DNA from: an uncultured Bacteroidales bacterium
GTDB taxonomy: Bacteria; Bacteroidota; Bacteroidia; Bacteroidales; UBA932
Direction of reading: 5' to 3'
Assembly (NCBI GenBank): GCA_934700615.1
Contig: CAKUXR010000021.1
Span: 1-49,941 of the forward strand
DNA: 49,941 nucleotides
Shown: positions 8,201 through 16,549 of the stretch, piece by piece
How the letters are laid out: each line of letters begins with the position of its first letter
Numbering within the stretch: the first letter of the stretch is position 1
Made by a program: the position numbers and the translations under genes
Notes under the pieces: model-generated
The model's database searches: none
What the model was told of the DNA's origin: nothing
The model's input: the letters and a program-made list of their open reading frames with translations, nothing else

Positions 8201-9900
8201 GATTTGATTTGGGATATGCGGAACCATTCCTGAAATCCGTATTCAGCAGCATGGACGGCCATCTTACAGGAGACATCTCATTCAACGGCCCGCTGGAGAA
8301 CCTTGAAATTGACGGAAACGACCTGACTCTCGCCGACGGAAAACTCGGCGTGGATTTCACGAAAGTCGCATACAATGTGTCCGGCCCGCTGTCCGTAAAC
8401 AGCAGCGGCCTGAGATTCCACAACATGGACATAAGCGACAGGTTCAATGCCAGGGGAACCGTCAACGGCCTCATCGGCTGGGACCACTTCAGGGACATGA
8501 CCTTCGACACAGGCATCAGGTTCAGCAAGATGGAGGTCCTGAATCTTGGAGAATCCGACAACCCTTCATTCTACGGCAATGTTTCGGCAACCGGTGAGGT
8601 CACCATAACAGGGCCGCTCAATGCCATACTTCTCTCCGCAGACGCGAGGACCGACAAGCAGGGCGATTTCCATATTCCGCTGAACACCTCGTCATCGGCC
8701 GGAACATCCAACCTGCTGACATTCAAGGAGCCATATAAAGAAATAATCATTGACCCTTACGAGGAAATGATGCGGAGGCTGAAGGAAAAAGAGAAGAAAT
8801 CCAACGACTTCGGAGTAAGGCTGAAGGTCAATGCCACACCGCAGGTTTCCGCCAACATTGAAATAGACAAGGCAGCCGGAAACGTCCTGACCGGATACGG
8901 AAACGGACTCATTGACCTGGACGTAAGGCCAAGCACCGGAGTGTTCAGCATCAACGGAAACTACAGCATCACGAGCGGCATCTATCATTTCGTGGCTCTG
9001 GGAATCGCGAAGAGGGACTTCACCATACAGAACGGAAGTTCAGTGAGATTTACCGGAGACGTGATGGACAGCGACTTGAACATCAATGCATTATACAAGA
9101 CGAAGGCATCTGTCGGGACATTGATAGCGGATACGACTTCCACATCTACAAGAAGGACGGTGGAGTGCGGTATCGCCATCACTGACAAGATCAAGAACCC
9201 TCGGCTGGATTTCTCCATCAACATTCCGGACCTGGATCCTACCACACAGGGACGGGTGGAAAGCGCACTGAACACCCAGGACAAGGTCCAGAAACAGTTG
9301 CTGGCACTTCTGCTCACAAACAGTTTCCTGCCTGACGAGCAGTCCGGCGTCACGAACACATCTTCGTCAATGCTGTACACCAATGTCACGGAAATCATGG
9401 CCGGACAGCTGAACAACATACTCCAGAAGCTGAACATCCCGCTGGACTTCGGACTTGATTACCAACAGGATGTGAGCGGTTCCAACATATTCGACGTGGC
9501 CCTTTCCACAGCCCTGTTCAACAACAGGGTAATCGTGAACGGAACCATCGGAAACCGGCAGTACAAGTCCAGCACCTCAAGTTCGGACGTGGTGGGAGAC
9601 CTTGACATTGATGTGAAACTCGACAAGCCGGGAGCAGTCAGGCTGAACCTGTTCTCCCACTCGGCCGACCAATATACCAATTATCTGGACAACAGCCAGA
9701 GAAACGGTGTCGGACTTACATACCAGAAAGAATTCAACACCTTCGGTGAAATGATACGGAACATGTTCCGGAGCAGGAAGCGCAAACAGGAAATCGAGGC
9801 GGAAAAGCTTCAGGAACAGCAGAATGAGAGACAAATTAGAATCAGAATCGAAGCGGATGACGCAGTTAAAAAGAGAAGAAATGGAAAAAAACAACAATAA
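5227..9900 (+). CDS. TamB-like inner-membrane/periplasmic AsmA-family protein
   Basis: A very large protein (1,557 residues) of the TamB/YdbH/AsmA bridge-like group. These proteins span the periplasm and are linked to outer-membrane protein assembly or phospholipid transfer to the outer membrane. One transmembrane segment lies at about 25-48. A long, repetitive beta-rich region follows. The last 400 residues form the conserved TamB C-terminal domain, with segments such as LDVRPSTGVFSINGNY and TQGRVESALNTQDKVQKQLL. It ends in a basic, Gln/Lys/Arg-rich tail. The start is uncertain: a -7 box abuts the chosen ATG, and the membrane helix would survive if translation began around residue 29. The 3' end overlaps the next gene by 20 bases. 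This gene has the densest CATTGAC/GTCAATG content of the window (about 16 copies). Confidence 0.88.
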   Translation: MIQLSLAPGQRQKRQELKKTAKIVYLTIMTIVALIVAALIAVQSPAVQTYMADKILVSLKNSIDGDITIGKIHVAPFKAVMLKDVVVIDRHPFPDTSGAAPVDTFFSARYVTASLSVKNLTSPDGGIYLRSAKVTDGQFNLTIEPGIDSISSNTNLKRIFHMGNSDNNKEKKDKEVFSISDVKLEGMRFRMVNYKKDRTAYGSDSINWFNLDVSDINLSGRDLKLKGPVMSGTCDKLSFREKSGFECLILSGKAKVGNGKTIVDDLRIKDDWSDITLPSFVMSYKDTDSWSYFTSDVRMTGQIKPSTVSMKTLGYFAPALKNFRLSARLEGDVDGYVNDLSVKNIHIRASDADGYRDWADHEGHGISGTITGSVVGLPDSYGMLTEATLSHIRFTSSGLEHFIKGWAPGASLNLSNLCKGSGLEFSGRMRGPLNRLHVHGTLTDGAGKVNANVHIFNVIDKYRPLEIGGTVQTESLDISRIVAGVPIGPCDMRAGLSATLAEDGPDVRIDSLHIDRLNALGYDYTGLSAAGTYSQEAFNGRIVCSDPNLNFLFQGIFTLSSKTNNALYKFYANLGYADLHALNIDKRGTSKVSFTTQANFTRVSGEDIIGNIDVNDISLEDDHGIHNIGDIEISSHARNDMNRVKFASSFADISYVGSKFFASFMRDLQTVTTKKELPSLYSDPSSTWDGNRYDLSFRFHDTKDLLSFIAPGAYIADSTALTLSIGNDGAMEAKLKSGRLAYKDKYLKGIDLRIDNSVKQLKGILNAGEVSAAPILAKSCNLQILADNDSIGLGFRYDNESELANRGEIILNGNIYRDDKDSLAVRAGFLPSYIYLKSNLWKIASNDIDIHKETAKVDNLAIIGNGQTILLDGGWSASQTDTLRLNMDKFDISLVNAFTGIDMDIRGRVTGRAMLISPAREKTGLLMGIVCDSTGFGGREVGTLRVGGVWDEEKQGFSYACRNLLDGSQTFGANGNFYPKTKQIEGKLSLSGFDLGYAEPFLKSVFSSMDGHLTGDISFNGPLENLEIDGNDLTLADGKLGVDFTKVAYNVSGPLSVNSSGLRFHNMDISDRFNARGTVNGLIGWDHFRDMTFDTGIRFSKMEVLNLGESDNPSFYGNVSATGEVTITGPLNAILLSADARTDKQGDFHIPLNTSSSAGTSNLLTFKEPYKEIIIDPYEEMMRRLKEKEKKSNDFGVRLKVNATPQVSANIEIDKAAGNVLTGYGNGLIDLDVRPSTGVFSINGNYSITSGIYHFVALGIAKRDFTIQNGSSVRFTGDVMDSDLNINALYKTKASVGTLIADTTSTSTRRTVECGIAITDKIKNPRLDFSINIPDLDPTTQGRVESALNTQDKVQKQLLALLLTNSFLPDEQSGVTNTSSSMLYTNVTEIMAGQLNNILQKLNIPLDFGLDYQQDVSGSNIFDVALSTALFNNRVIVNGTIGNRQYKSSTSSSDVVGDLDIDVKLDKPGAVRLNLFSHSADQYTNYLDNSQRNGVGLTYQKEFNTFGEMIRNMFRSRKRKQEIEAEKLQEQQNERQIRIRIEADDAVKKRRNGKKQQ

Positions 9901-10621
9901 AGGAAGACTCTTCCTGATTCCTTCCCCACTGGGAGAAAATGACCCGCGCGAGGTAATACCTGACGGAGTTTTGTCAATGCTGCCGAAGCTTACCACATAT
10001 GTTGTGGAGGCTACGAGGACAGCCAGACGATACCTGTCTGCAGCCGGTCTCAAAGGCCATATCCAGGAACTGGAATTCCATGAACTAAATGAGCATACGA
10101 AACCTGACGAAGTAAGGGCACTGCTGACATTGTTCGACAACGGCAATGATGTCGGACTGATTACCGAAGCGGGACTCCCGGCTGTCGCCGATCCTGGTTC
10201 CCAGCTCGTAAGCCTGTGCCACAAGGTCGGCATTGAAGTCGTGCCTTGTTCCGGTCCTTCTTCGCTCATGCTGGCATTGATGGCATCAGGCCTGAACGGA
10301 CAGTCATTCGCATTCCTGGGATATATCCCGGCCAAGACGGACGAGAGAAGGCAGGCGCTGAAAAGCATTGAAAAACATTCTCTTACAGAGCGTCAGACAA
10401 AGCTCTTCATCGAGACTCCGTACAGAAACGAGCAGCTTTTCAGGGATATTCTTTCCACATGCCAGAACTCCACTGAACTGTGCATCGCAGCGAACATCAC
10501 CATGCCGGACGCATTCATAAAGACCAAGACCGTCGGAGAATGGAAGAAATGTTCCGAGGGGAAGGAAATTATAGGCAAACGCCCGTGCGTGTTCCTGATT
10601 CTCGCCCATAGAAACGCTTAA
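9881..10621 (+). CDS. SAM-dependent methyltransferase, tetrapyrrole methylase (RsmI-like) family
   Basis: The protein has 246 residues and the fold of the PF00590 methylases. Visible are the N-terminal IPSPLGE, the central TEAGLPAVADPGSQLV and PCSGPSSLMLALMASGL motifs that form the SAM pocket, and the GYIPAK segment. RsmI methylates the 2'-O of C1402 in 16S rRNA. This protein is shorter, and its N-terminal part (ENDPREVIPDGV) differs from the typical RsmI TPIGNLxD pattern. It is probably the Bacteroidota paralogue and its substrate is uncertain. The chosen ATG (9881) gives MEKNNNKGRLFLIPSPLGE. An upstream in-frame ATG would lie deeper inside the tamB-like gene. It is the second gene of a long plus-strand run. 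Confidence 0.82.
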   Translation: MEKNNNKGRLFLIPSPLGENDPREVIPDGVLSMLPKLTTYVVEATRTARRYLSAAGLKGHIQELEFHELNEHTKPDEVRALLTLFDNGNDVGLITEAGLPAVADPGSQLVSLCHKVGIEVVPCSGPSSLMLALMASGLNGQSFAFLGYIPAKTDERRQALKSIEKHSLTERQTKLFIETPYRNEQLFRDILSTCQNSTELCIAANITMPDAFIKTKTVGEWKKCSEGKEIIGKRPCVFLILAHRNA

Positions 10622-10631
10622 AGTATTGAAT

Positions 10632-11921
10632 ATGACCAAGAAAGCATCATATATAACTCTCGGCTGCAAGCTAAACTATGCCGAAACTTCCACCTACGAA
10701 AGGAATTTCATGAAAGAGGGATATGAATCCGTGCCCTGGACGGAGAAGGCCGACCTCTATGTCATCAACACCTGCTCCGTCACGGAACATGCAGACAGGA
10801 AGTCGCGCAACATAATAAGGAAGATTCACAGGACAGCGCCCGAAGCAACTGTCGTCGTGACAGGATGTTACGCACAGCTGAAGCGTGCGGAGGTGGAGGC
10901 ACTCGAAGGCGTCAGCCTGGTTTTCGGTGCGGACGAGAAGAGTTCGCTGGTAAAGACCACACTCGAATTCATCGGGGGACGCGAGTCAATGCCGCAGGAC
11001 CTTTCCGCCAATGACACTTTCGCCGCCTATTCAAGCGGTGAAGAGAGGACAAGGTCATTCCTGAAAGTCCAGGACGGATGCGACAACTTCTGCGCTTATT
11101 GCACCGTTCCGTTCGCAAGAGGCCGCAGCCGCAGCATATCCATCGCCACAGCGGTAGAGGAAGCCAAGAAGATTGCCGCGGCCGGTGTCAAGGAAATTGT
11201 GCTCACCGGTGTCAATACAGGAGATTTCGGAAGGAAGACAGGAGAGAGTTTCCTGGATCTGCTCAAAGCTCTCAATGATGTGGAAGGCATTGAAAGATAC
11301 AGGATTTCTTCCATTGAACCGAACCTTCTCACGGACGAGACCATCGACTGGATAGCCTCGGGGACCAAGTTCCAGCCGCATTTCCATATTCCGCTACAGA
11401 GCGGAAGCGACACTCTCCTGAAGGATGTCGGCAGGAAATATACTACTGAGTTCTTCGCTTCGAAGATTGACTACATCCGGAAAAAAATGAATCCGAAGGA
11501 GGGTGAGGTCAATGCTGACGGAAGCAGGAAGCCCGACGTGTTCTTCGGCATTGACGTAATCGCTGGACTTCCTGGCGAGACCGACGAGCTTTTCCTCGAG
11601 ACATATAACTTCCTGAAAGACAGGGTGCGTCCGGCATTCATCCACATCTTCCCTTACTCCAGGAGGCCCGGGACGAGGTCTGCCGCACGCAAGGACCAGG
11701 TCCAGGACTGCATAAAGACAAGAAGGGTGTCAATGCTGGAGGAACTTTGCAAGTCGCTCAACGAGGAGTTCATCGCATCGCAGAAAGGTGTACGGGAGAA
11801 CGTCCTTTTCGAGGAGAGCTGCAACAACGGCATGATTGCAGGCTACACCGGCAATTATATAAAGGTAGAGAGGCCGTGGGACGAATCTCTCGCAGGAAAA
11901 ATCGTGGAGGTGACATTATGA
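10632..11921 (+). CDS. mtaB: tRNA t6A37 methylthiotransferase MtaB
   Basis: This radical-SAM enzyme (429 residues) converts t6A37 to ms2t6A37 in tRNA. The N-terminal UPF0004 domain carries the cluster-binding cysteines (TLGCKLNYAE, INTCSV, VTGCYAQ). The radical-SAM CxxxCxxC motif is DNFCAYCTVPFARG near 150, and a TRAM-like C-terminal part follows. An upstream TTG six bases earlier is in frame, but the ATG at 10632 (MTKKASYITLGCK) is the natural start. It overlaps the next gene by four bases (ATGA), so translation is probably coupled. Its substrate is the product of TsaD, encoded 5.5 kb away. Confidence 0.94.
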   Translation: MTKKASYITLGCKLNYAETSTYERNFMKEGYESVPWTEKADLYVINTCSVTEHADRKSRNIIRKIHRTAPEATVVVTGCYAQLKRAEVEALEGVSLVFGADEKSSLVKTTLEFIGGRESMPQDLSANDTFAAYSSGEERTRSFLKVQDGCDNFCAYCTVPFARGRSRSISIATAVEEAKKIAAAGVKEIVLTGVNTGDFGRKTGESFLDLLKALNDVEGIERYRISSIEPNLLTDETIDWIASGTKFQPHFHIPLQSGSDTLLKDVGRKYTTEFFASKIDYIRKKMNPKEGEVNADGSRKPDVFFGIDVIAGLPGETDELFLETYNFLKDRVRPAFIHIFPYSRRPGTRSAARKDQVQDCIKTRRVSMLEELCKSLNEEFIASQKGVRENVLFEESCNNGMIAGYTGNYIKVERPWDESLAGKIVEVTL

Positions 11922-12862
11922 AGGCCAGACTCACATTTCTCGGGACAGGAACATCCCAGGGAGTTCCAATCATAGGATGTCAGTGCAATGTGTGCAAAAG
12001 CATTGACCCTCATGACAAAAGGTTCCGCTCGGCGGCATTGGTGGAGTATGGCGGCCTGACAGTACTTGTGGATGCCGGTCCGGATTTCCGTATGCAGATG
12101 CTGCGTCAGGGCATCTCTCATCTGGATGCCATCCTGCTGACACACAGCCACAGGGACCATACCGGAGGACTGGATGACGTAAGGTCATTGAATTACATTG
12201 ACCAGCGTGCTGCTGAAATCTATTGCGAGCAGTCTGTCCTGGATTCTCTCAAGGAGGGTTTCGACTATGTTTTCGCGAAGAGGAAGTATCCCGGGGCTCC
12301 GGAATGGAACATACATCTCATTGACGAAAGGCCATTCTTCGTGGAGCCGGGAGATGAGGACAGGAAACTTGTATGGGTGCATGACAAGGGATATTGCTAT
12401 CAGAATCCGGATGGTTCGACGACTCCTACTGATGACAACATCGTGTCGGAGGCGGAGCATGCAGAGGACTCTGATTTCTCCGGAGAGCTGAGATCGTCCA
12501 CAGGTAAGGGCATTGAAATTATTCCCATCAGGGGAATGCATGACAAAATGCCTGTTCTGGGATTCAGATTCGGCAAAATTGCGTATATTACGGACATGAG
12601 TCTGTTGCCTGACAGGGAGCTCGTAAAACTACAGGGGCTGGAACATGTTACCCTCAACACAGTGGGATATAAGCCTCACCACTCGCATTTCTCTCTTTAT
12701 CAAGCAATTGACGTAGCCCGGAAAATCGGCGCAAAACATATGTGGCTGACTCATCTGTCACATACGTTTCCTGTCTATGGCGATTTCTGCGGACAGCTTG
12801 AGGAGATTGCGCCCGACATCGACATAAGGCCTGCGTATGACGGACTTGCAATCGAAGGGTAA
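11918..12862 (+). CDS. PhnP-like MBL-fold metallo-hydrolase with acidic insert
   Basis: A metallo-beta-lactamase-fold hydrolase of 314 residues. The first 26 residues hold the CxCxxC motif (C21, C23, C26) typical of PhnP-like cyclic phosphodiesterases, and the dinuclear metal site HSHRDH is at 76-81. Further metal-ligand regions follow (RGMHDKMP near 208, ITDMS). Compared with the usual 250-260 residues there is an extra segment at about 146-197. It is rich in Asp, Glu and Ser and inserted ahead of a conserved strand. The start ATG overlaps the mtaB stop (ATGA). No phosphonate genes are nearby, so a PhnP role is not implied and the substrate is unknown. Confidence 0.85.
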   Translation: MKARLTFLGTGTSQGVPIIGCQCNVCKSIDPHDKRFRSAALVEYGGLTVLVDAGPDFRMQMLRQGISHLDAILLTHSHRDHTGGLDDVRSLNYIDQRAAEIYCEQSVLDSLKEGFDYVFAKRKYPGAPEWNIHLIDERPFFVEPGDEDRKLVWVHDKGYCYQNPDGSTTPTDDNIVSEAEHAEDSDFSGELRSSTGKGIEIIPIRGMHDKMPVLGFRFGKIAYITDMSLLPDRELVKLQGLEHVTLNTVGYKPHHSHFSLYQAIDVARKIGAKHMWLTHLSHTFPVYGDFCGQLEEIAPDIDIRPAYDGLAIEG

Positions 12863-12879
12863 TTTACATTTAAGAGAAT

Positions 12880-13578
12880 ATGGAAAACATTGAAAACAAT
12901 ACAGTTACAGAGCCCGTAATTTCCTTCAGGGATGCGGAAATCATGAACGGTGAGACTTCTGTGATATATGACTTGGATATGGATGTATATCCTGGGGACT
13001 TCGTATATATAGTAGGCAAGGTGGGAACCGGCAAGACTTCCATCATCAGGACCATCATTGCGGAAAACCCTCTGACAAAGGGAAAGGGAACCGTATGCGG
13101 ATACGAATTGAACGGTATCAAGGATAAGGACATTCCTTATCTCAGGCGTAAGATCGGTGTCGTTTTCCAGGATTTCCAGCTGCTGATGGACAGGAGCGTG
13201 GAGGACAATCTGGGATTTGTTCTCAGGGCTACCGGATGGAAGGACACGGAAAAAATCGACAAGAGAATCCGTGAAGTCCTGGAAAATGTGGGTATGGAGA
13301 ACAAGGCGCACAAGATGCCTCACCAGCTTTCCGGAGGTGAACAGCAGAGAATTGCCATCGCAAGGTCTCTCCTGAATGACCCGGGCGTGATAATTGCTGA
13401 TGAGCCGACCGGAAACCTTGATTCCGAAACCGCTGACGGTATCATGAAGCTTCTCACCGGCATCAACAGGACCAAAGGGACTGCTGTGGTCATGGTTACT
13501 CATAACCGTAATATTTTCGACAGCTATCCCGGAAGGGTCATGCTCTGCAAGGACGAGAGTTGCAAGGAAATGTTGTAG
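12880..13578 (+). CDS. ftsE: FtsE-like ABC transporter ATPase
   Basis: A 232-residue ABC ATPase of the FtsE/LolD group. Walker A is GKVGTGKT at 46-53, the signature LSGGEQQ is at 150-156, Walker B with its catalytic Glu is VIIADE at 170-175, and the switch histidine is H208. FtsE works with the membrane protein FtsX to control peptidoglycan hydrolases at the septum. The sequence fits FtsE better than LolD, but there is no ftsX beside it. That is common in Bacteroidota, where ftsX lies elsewhere. It sits 17 bases after the metallo-hydrolase gene and 4 bases before nth, clearly in the same run. Confidence 0.82.
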   Translation: MENIENNTVTEPVISFRDAEIMNGETSVIYDLDMDVYPGDFVYIVGKVGTGKTSIIRTIIAENPLTKGKGTVCGYELNGIKDKDIPYLRRKIGVVFQDFQLLMDRSVEDNLGFVLRATGWKDTEKIDKRIREVLENVGMENKAHKMPHQLSGGEQQRIAIARSLLNDPGVIIADEPTGNLDSETADGIMKLLTGINRTKGTAVVMVTHNRNIFDSYPGRVMLCKDESCKEML

Positions 13579-13582
13579 GACT

Positions 13583-14239
13583 ATGACGAAGAAGGACAGA
13601 TATAAGGGAATCGTAGCCTGGTTCGAGGAAAATGTGCCAGTAGCGGAGACTGAACTCCACTACGATACGCCTTTCCATCTCCTGATTGCAGTCATTTTGT
13701 CTGCCCAGTGCACGGACAAGCGTGTCAATATGGTGACGCCTGCCCTGTTCGAGGCCTATCCGGACCCTCAGACACTGGCAAGAGCAAGTTTCGATGAGGT
13801 TTTTCCCTTCGTCAGGAGCATTTCCTATCCGAACAACAAGACAAGCCACATCATCGAGATGGCCCGGAGGCTTGTCAATGATTTCGGCGGGGTCGTCCCG
13901 TCTGACATCGATGAACTTATGAGTCTTCCCGGTGTCGGCAGAAAGACTGCCAATGTGGTGGCTTCTATCGTCTATGACAAGCCTGTCATCGCGGTAGATA
14001 CCCATGTCAGCCGTGTTTCCAGGAGGCTTGGGCTGTCTGACGGCAAGACGCCTGAGGCTATCGGAAAGGAACTTGAGGCCAACATTGACGAGGACAAAAG
14101 GGCCATTGCCCATCATTGGCTCATATTGCAGGGACGATATGTCTGCACTGCAAGAAAGCCGCACTGCGAGGAGTGCGGACTGAAGGTATGGTGCCGGGAG
14201 TATAGCCGGAACCTGCGCAAGAATGAACTTAAAATTTGA
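13583..14239 (+). CDS. nth: Endonuclease III
   Basis: A base-excision repair glycosylase/AP lyase (218 residues) acting on oxidised pyrimidines. The helix-hairpin-helix LPGVGRKTANVV carries the catalytic Lys (K121), and the catalytic Asp is D139 in AVDTHVSR. The [4Fe-4S] cluster ligands are C188, C195, C198 and C204, with the standard CX6CX2CX5C spacing. All key residues are present and the length is typical. It lies 18 bases ahead of the antiporter gene. Confidence 0.96.
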   Translation: MTKKDRYKGIVAWFEENVPVAETELHYDTPFHLLIAVILSAQCTDKRVNMVTPALFEAYPDPQTLARASFDEVFPFVRSISYPNNKTSHIIEMARRLVNDFGGVVPSDIDELMSLPGVGRKTANVVASIVYDKPVIAVDTHVSRVSRRLGLSDGKTPEAIGKELEANIDEDKRAIAHHWLILQGRYVCTARKPHCEECGLKVWCREYSRNLRKNELKI

Positions 14240-14257
14240 TAAGTAACACATAACAAT

Positions 14258-15775
14258 ATGCACGAGATTATTCATTTCACTTCTGAAAACATATTTCTTA
14301 TCGGGTCAATCCTGGTATTTACAGCTATAGTCGTTTCCAAAACGGGAAACAAATACGGCGTTCCTTCCCTCCTCATATTCCTGCTGGTCGGAATGCTGTT
14401 CGGAAGCGACGGACTCGGACTTGTATTCGACAATTATAATCTCGCGCAATTCCTCAGTATAGTAGCATTGTGCGTCATCCTGTTCACGGGCGGTCTTGAA
14501 ACAAAATTCAAGGAAATCCGTCCCGTAATCGGACCTGGTGTCGTGCTTTCGACCTTGGGCGTCTTCCTTACGGTCATATTCACGGGAGCATTCATCTATT
14601 TTCTTTCTAGAATTGAGCGAATCGGATTGTCGCTGTCCATCGTAATGTGTTTCCTGCTGGCAGCCGTAATGTCTTCTACGGATTCGGCCTCTGTATTCAG
14701 CATATTGAAAAACAGCAAGATGAGGCTCAAGCAGAATCTGAAGCCGATGCTGGAGCTGGAGTCCGGTAGTAACGACCCGATGGCGTATGTCATGACGATT
14801 GTGCTCATCCAAGTTGCAAAGCTTCTTTATGAACCGGCATCAAGCATAAGCGGCATCGACTATTCCCATCTGATTCTCAGTTCATTGCAAACACTCTTCC
14901 TGCAGATGACCATCGGTTCTCTGGCCGGTGTCGCTATCGGTTTCGCAGCCGTATGGACTCTGAAAAGGGTCAAACTGAACAGCGCTCCGCTCTACTCGAT
15001 TTTGCTTCTTGCGGTCAGCCTCTTCGCATTCTCGATGACCCAGATGATTCAGGGCAACGGCTATCTGGCAGTATATATCGCAGGCCTCATCATAGGAAAC
15101 AAGCCGATGAACAACAGAAAGGAGATTCTCTCCTTCATGGACGGCATGACCTGGATTATGCAAATCGGAATGTTCCTCAGCCTCGGTCTGCTCGTCAATC
15201 CTCATGAGATGCTGCATGTCGCACCTATCGCCCTTCTCATCGGTCTTTTCCTGATATTTGTAGGACGTCCTCTTACAGTATTTCTCTGTCTCTTGCCATT
15301 CCGGAAGATATCTTTCAGAGCCAAGTTGTTCACTTCGTGGGTCGGCCTGAAAGGCGCTGTTCCTATCATATTCGCTACTTATCCTATTGTGGAAGGGATT
15401 CCGGGTTCGGAACAGATTTTCAATATCGTGTTCTTCATCACTCTGCTTTCCTTGATTTTCCAGGGCATGTCCATCCCAAGGGTTGCGAAAATGCTTCATC
15501 TGAATCTTCCTATGGAGAAGGTTCCTGAAACATTCGGCATCGAAATTCCTGAGGAGGCGGGCAAACTTCAGGATTATACATTGACAGATGATGACCTTGA
15601 AGGCGGCAACACTCTCAAGGAAATCCAGTTTCCACAGGGCGCCAGGGTGGTAATCATCCGAAGAGACGACAAGTTCATCATTCCTGACGGCAGCGTAGAA
15701 CTGCAGAGCGGTGACCAGCTTCTCATCATATATGGAGAGGCGGATGAAGACCACCACATTCTCGGCAAGCTTTAG
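14258..15775 (+). CDS. K+/H+ antiporter, CvrA/NhaP2 (CPA1) type
   Basis: Membrane antiporter of 505 residues. About 12-13 transmembrane helices cover residues 8-400. The CPA1 ion-binding region (STDSASVFSIL, then ESGSNDPMAY) is conserved. A cytosolic TrkA_C/RCK-C-like domain follows (about 425-505, ending near GDQLLIIYGEADE) and may sense a ligand. Proteins of this layout exchange K+ or Na+ for H+ and protect against K+ overload and osmotic stress. Last gene of the plus-strand run. No terminator is visible before the response regulator promoter. Confidence 0.9.
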   Translation: MHEIIHFTSENIFLIGSILVFTAIVVSKTGNKYGVPSLLIFLLVGMLFGSDGLGLVFDNYNLAQFLSIVALCVILFTGGLETKFKEIRPVIGPGVVLSTLGVFLTVIFTGAFIYFLSRIERIGLSLSIVMCFLLAAVMSSTDSASVFSILKNSKMRLKQNLKPMLELESGSNDPMAYVMTIVLIQVAKLLYEPASSISGIDYSHLILSSLQTLFLQMTIGSLAGVAIGFAAVWTLKRVKLNSAPLYSILLLAVSLFAFSMTQMIQGNGYLAVYIAGLIIGNKPMNNRKEILSFMDGMTWIMQIGMFLSLGLLVNPHEMLHVAPIALLIGLFLIFVGRPLTVFLCLLPFRKISFRAKLFTSWVGLKGAVPIIFATYPIVEGIPGSEQIFNIVFFITLLSLIFQGMSIPRVAKMLHLNLPMEKVPETFGIEIPEEAGKLQDYTLTDDDLEGGNTLKEIQFPQGARVVIIRRDDKFIIPDGSVELQSGDQLLIIYGEADEDHHILGKL

Positions 15776-15828
15776 GATTTCAAGACATAAAAGGTTAAGG
15801 AAATAACGTTATTGTAACAACTCGACAC

Positions 15829-15836
15829 TATCTTTG
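15829..15836 (+). promoter_or_regulatory. -7 box of the two-component operon
   Basis: TATCTTTG followed by CGG is a full TAnnTTTG match, 17 bases before the ATG of the response regulator. The nearest -33 candidate is TTG at 15812-15814, slightly closer than usual. The same TATCTTTGCGG string occurs at the sugar porter promoter. Confidence 0.65.
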
Positions 15837-15853
15837 CGGCAACAGCGGAAATT

Positions 15854-16549
15854 ATGGAACTCAAGAAAAAAATTCTCGTTGTAGATGACGAAGTCGACAT
15901 TTGCAACATTCTGAAATTCAATCTGGACAAAGCCGGATTCGAGACAAGTATCGCACACTCGGCAGAAGAGGCACTGACAAGCGGAGTTGCGGGTTATGAC
16001 CTTCTGCTTCTGGACATCATGATGGAGGGAATCTCGGGAATGCAGATGGCTGCCATGATGAAAAAGAATCCTGAGACAGCAAACATTCCGATTATTTTCG
16101 TATCGGCCAAAGATACTGAGGATGACAAAGTGGACGGGCTTGGAATCGGTGCTGATGACTACATCTCCAAACCGTTCTCCATCAGGGAACTGATTTCCCG
16201 TGTGGAGGCGGTCCTCCGTAGGACATCTGCCACAAAGGAATCTGCCGGCAATCAAAGCATTATCACATACAAGGGACTGACAATCGACATTGACAGGAAG
16301 AGCGTTACCGCCGATGGAGTTACAGTCGAACTGACCAAGACCGAATTCGAGATTCTTCAGCTTCTTCTGAGCAATTCCCCTCATGTCTATACAAGGGAAG
16401 AAATCCTGTCCAAGGTCTGGCCTGACGAGGTCATCGTTCTCGGAAGGACTGTGGATGTCAATATTACCAGACTCCGCAAGAAACTTGGTGAGTATGGGGC
16501 TTGTATTGTGACCAGACACGGTTATGGTTATTGTTTCGAACAAAAATGA
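15854..16549 (+). CDS. OmpR/PhoB-family response regulator
   Basis: DNA-binding response regulator of 231 residues. The receiver domain spans about 5-120, with acidic pocket D11/D12, phospho-acceptor D54 and the conserved K106. The winged-helix OmpR-type effector domain lies at about 135-229, with the usual LTKTEFEILQLLL and TVDVNITRLRKKLG. It overlaps the kinase gene by four bases, so the two form a pair. The target genes cannot be read from the sequence. Confidence 0.95.
   Translation: MELKKKILVVDDEVDICNILKFNLDKAGFETSIAHSAEEALTSGVAGYDLLLLDIMMEGISGMQMAAMMKKNPETANIPIIFVSAKDTEDDKVDGLGIGADDYISKPFSIRELISRVEAVLRRTSATKESAGNQSIITYKGLTIDIDRKSVTADGVTVELTKTEFEILQLLLSNSPHVYTREEILSKVWPDEVIVLGRTVDVNITRLRKKLGEYGACIVTRHGYGYCFEQK

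Noticed and set aside
14882..15757. Minus-strand open frame of about 290 codons
   Set aside because: It is antisense to the antiporter gene and has a composition typical of a reverse-read membrane protein.
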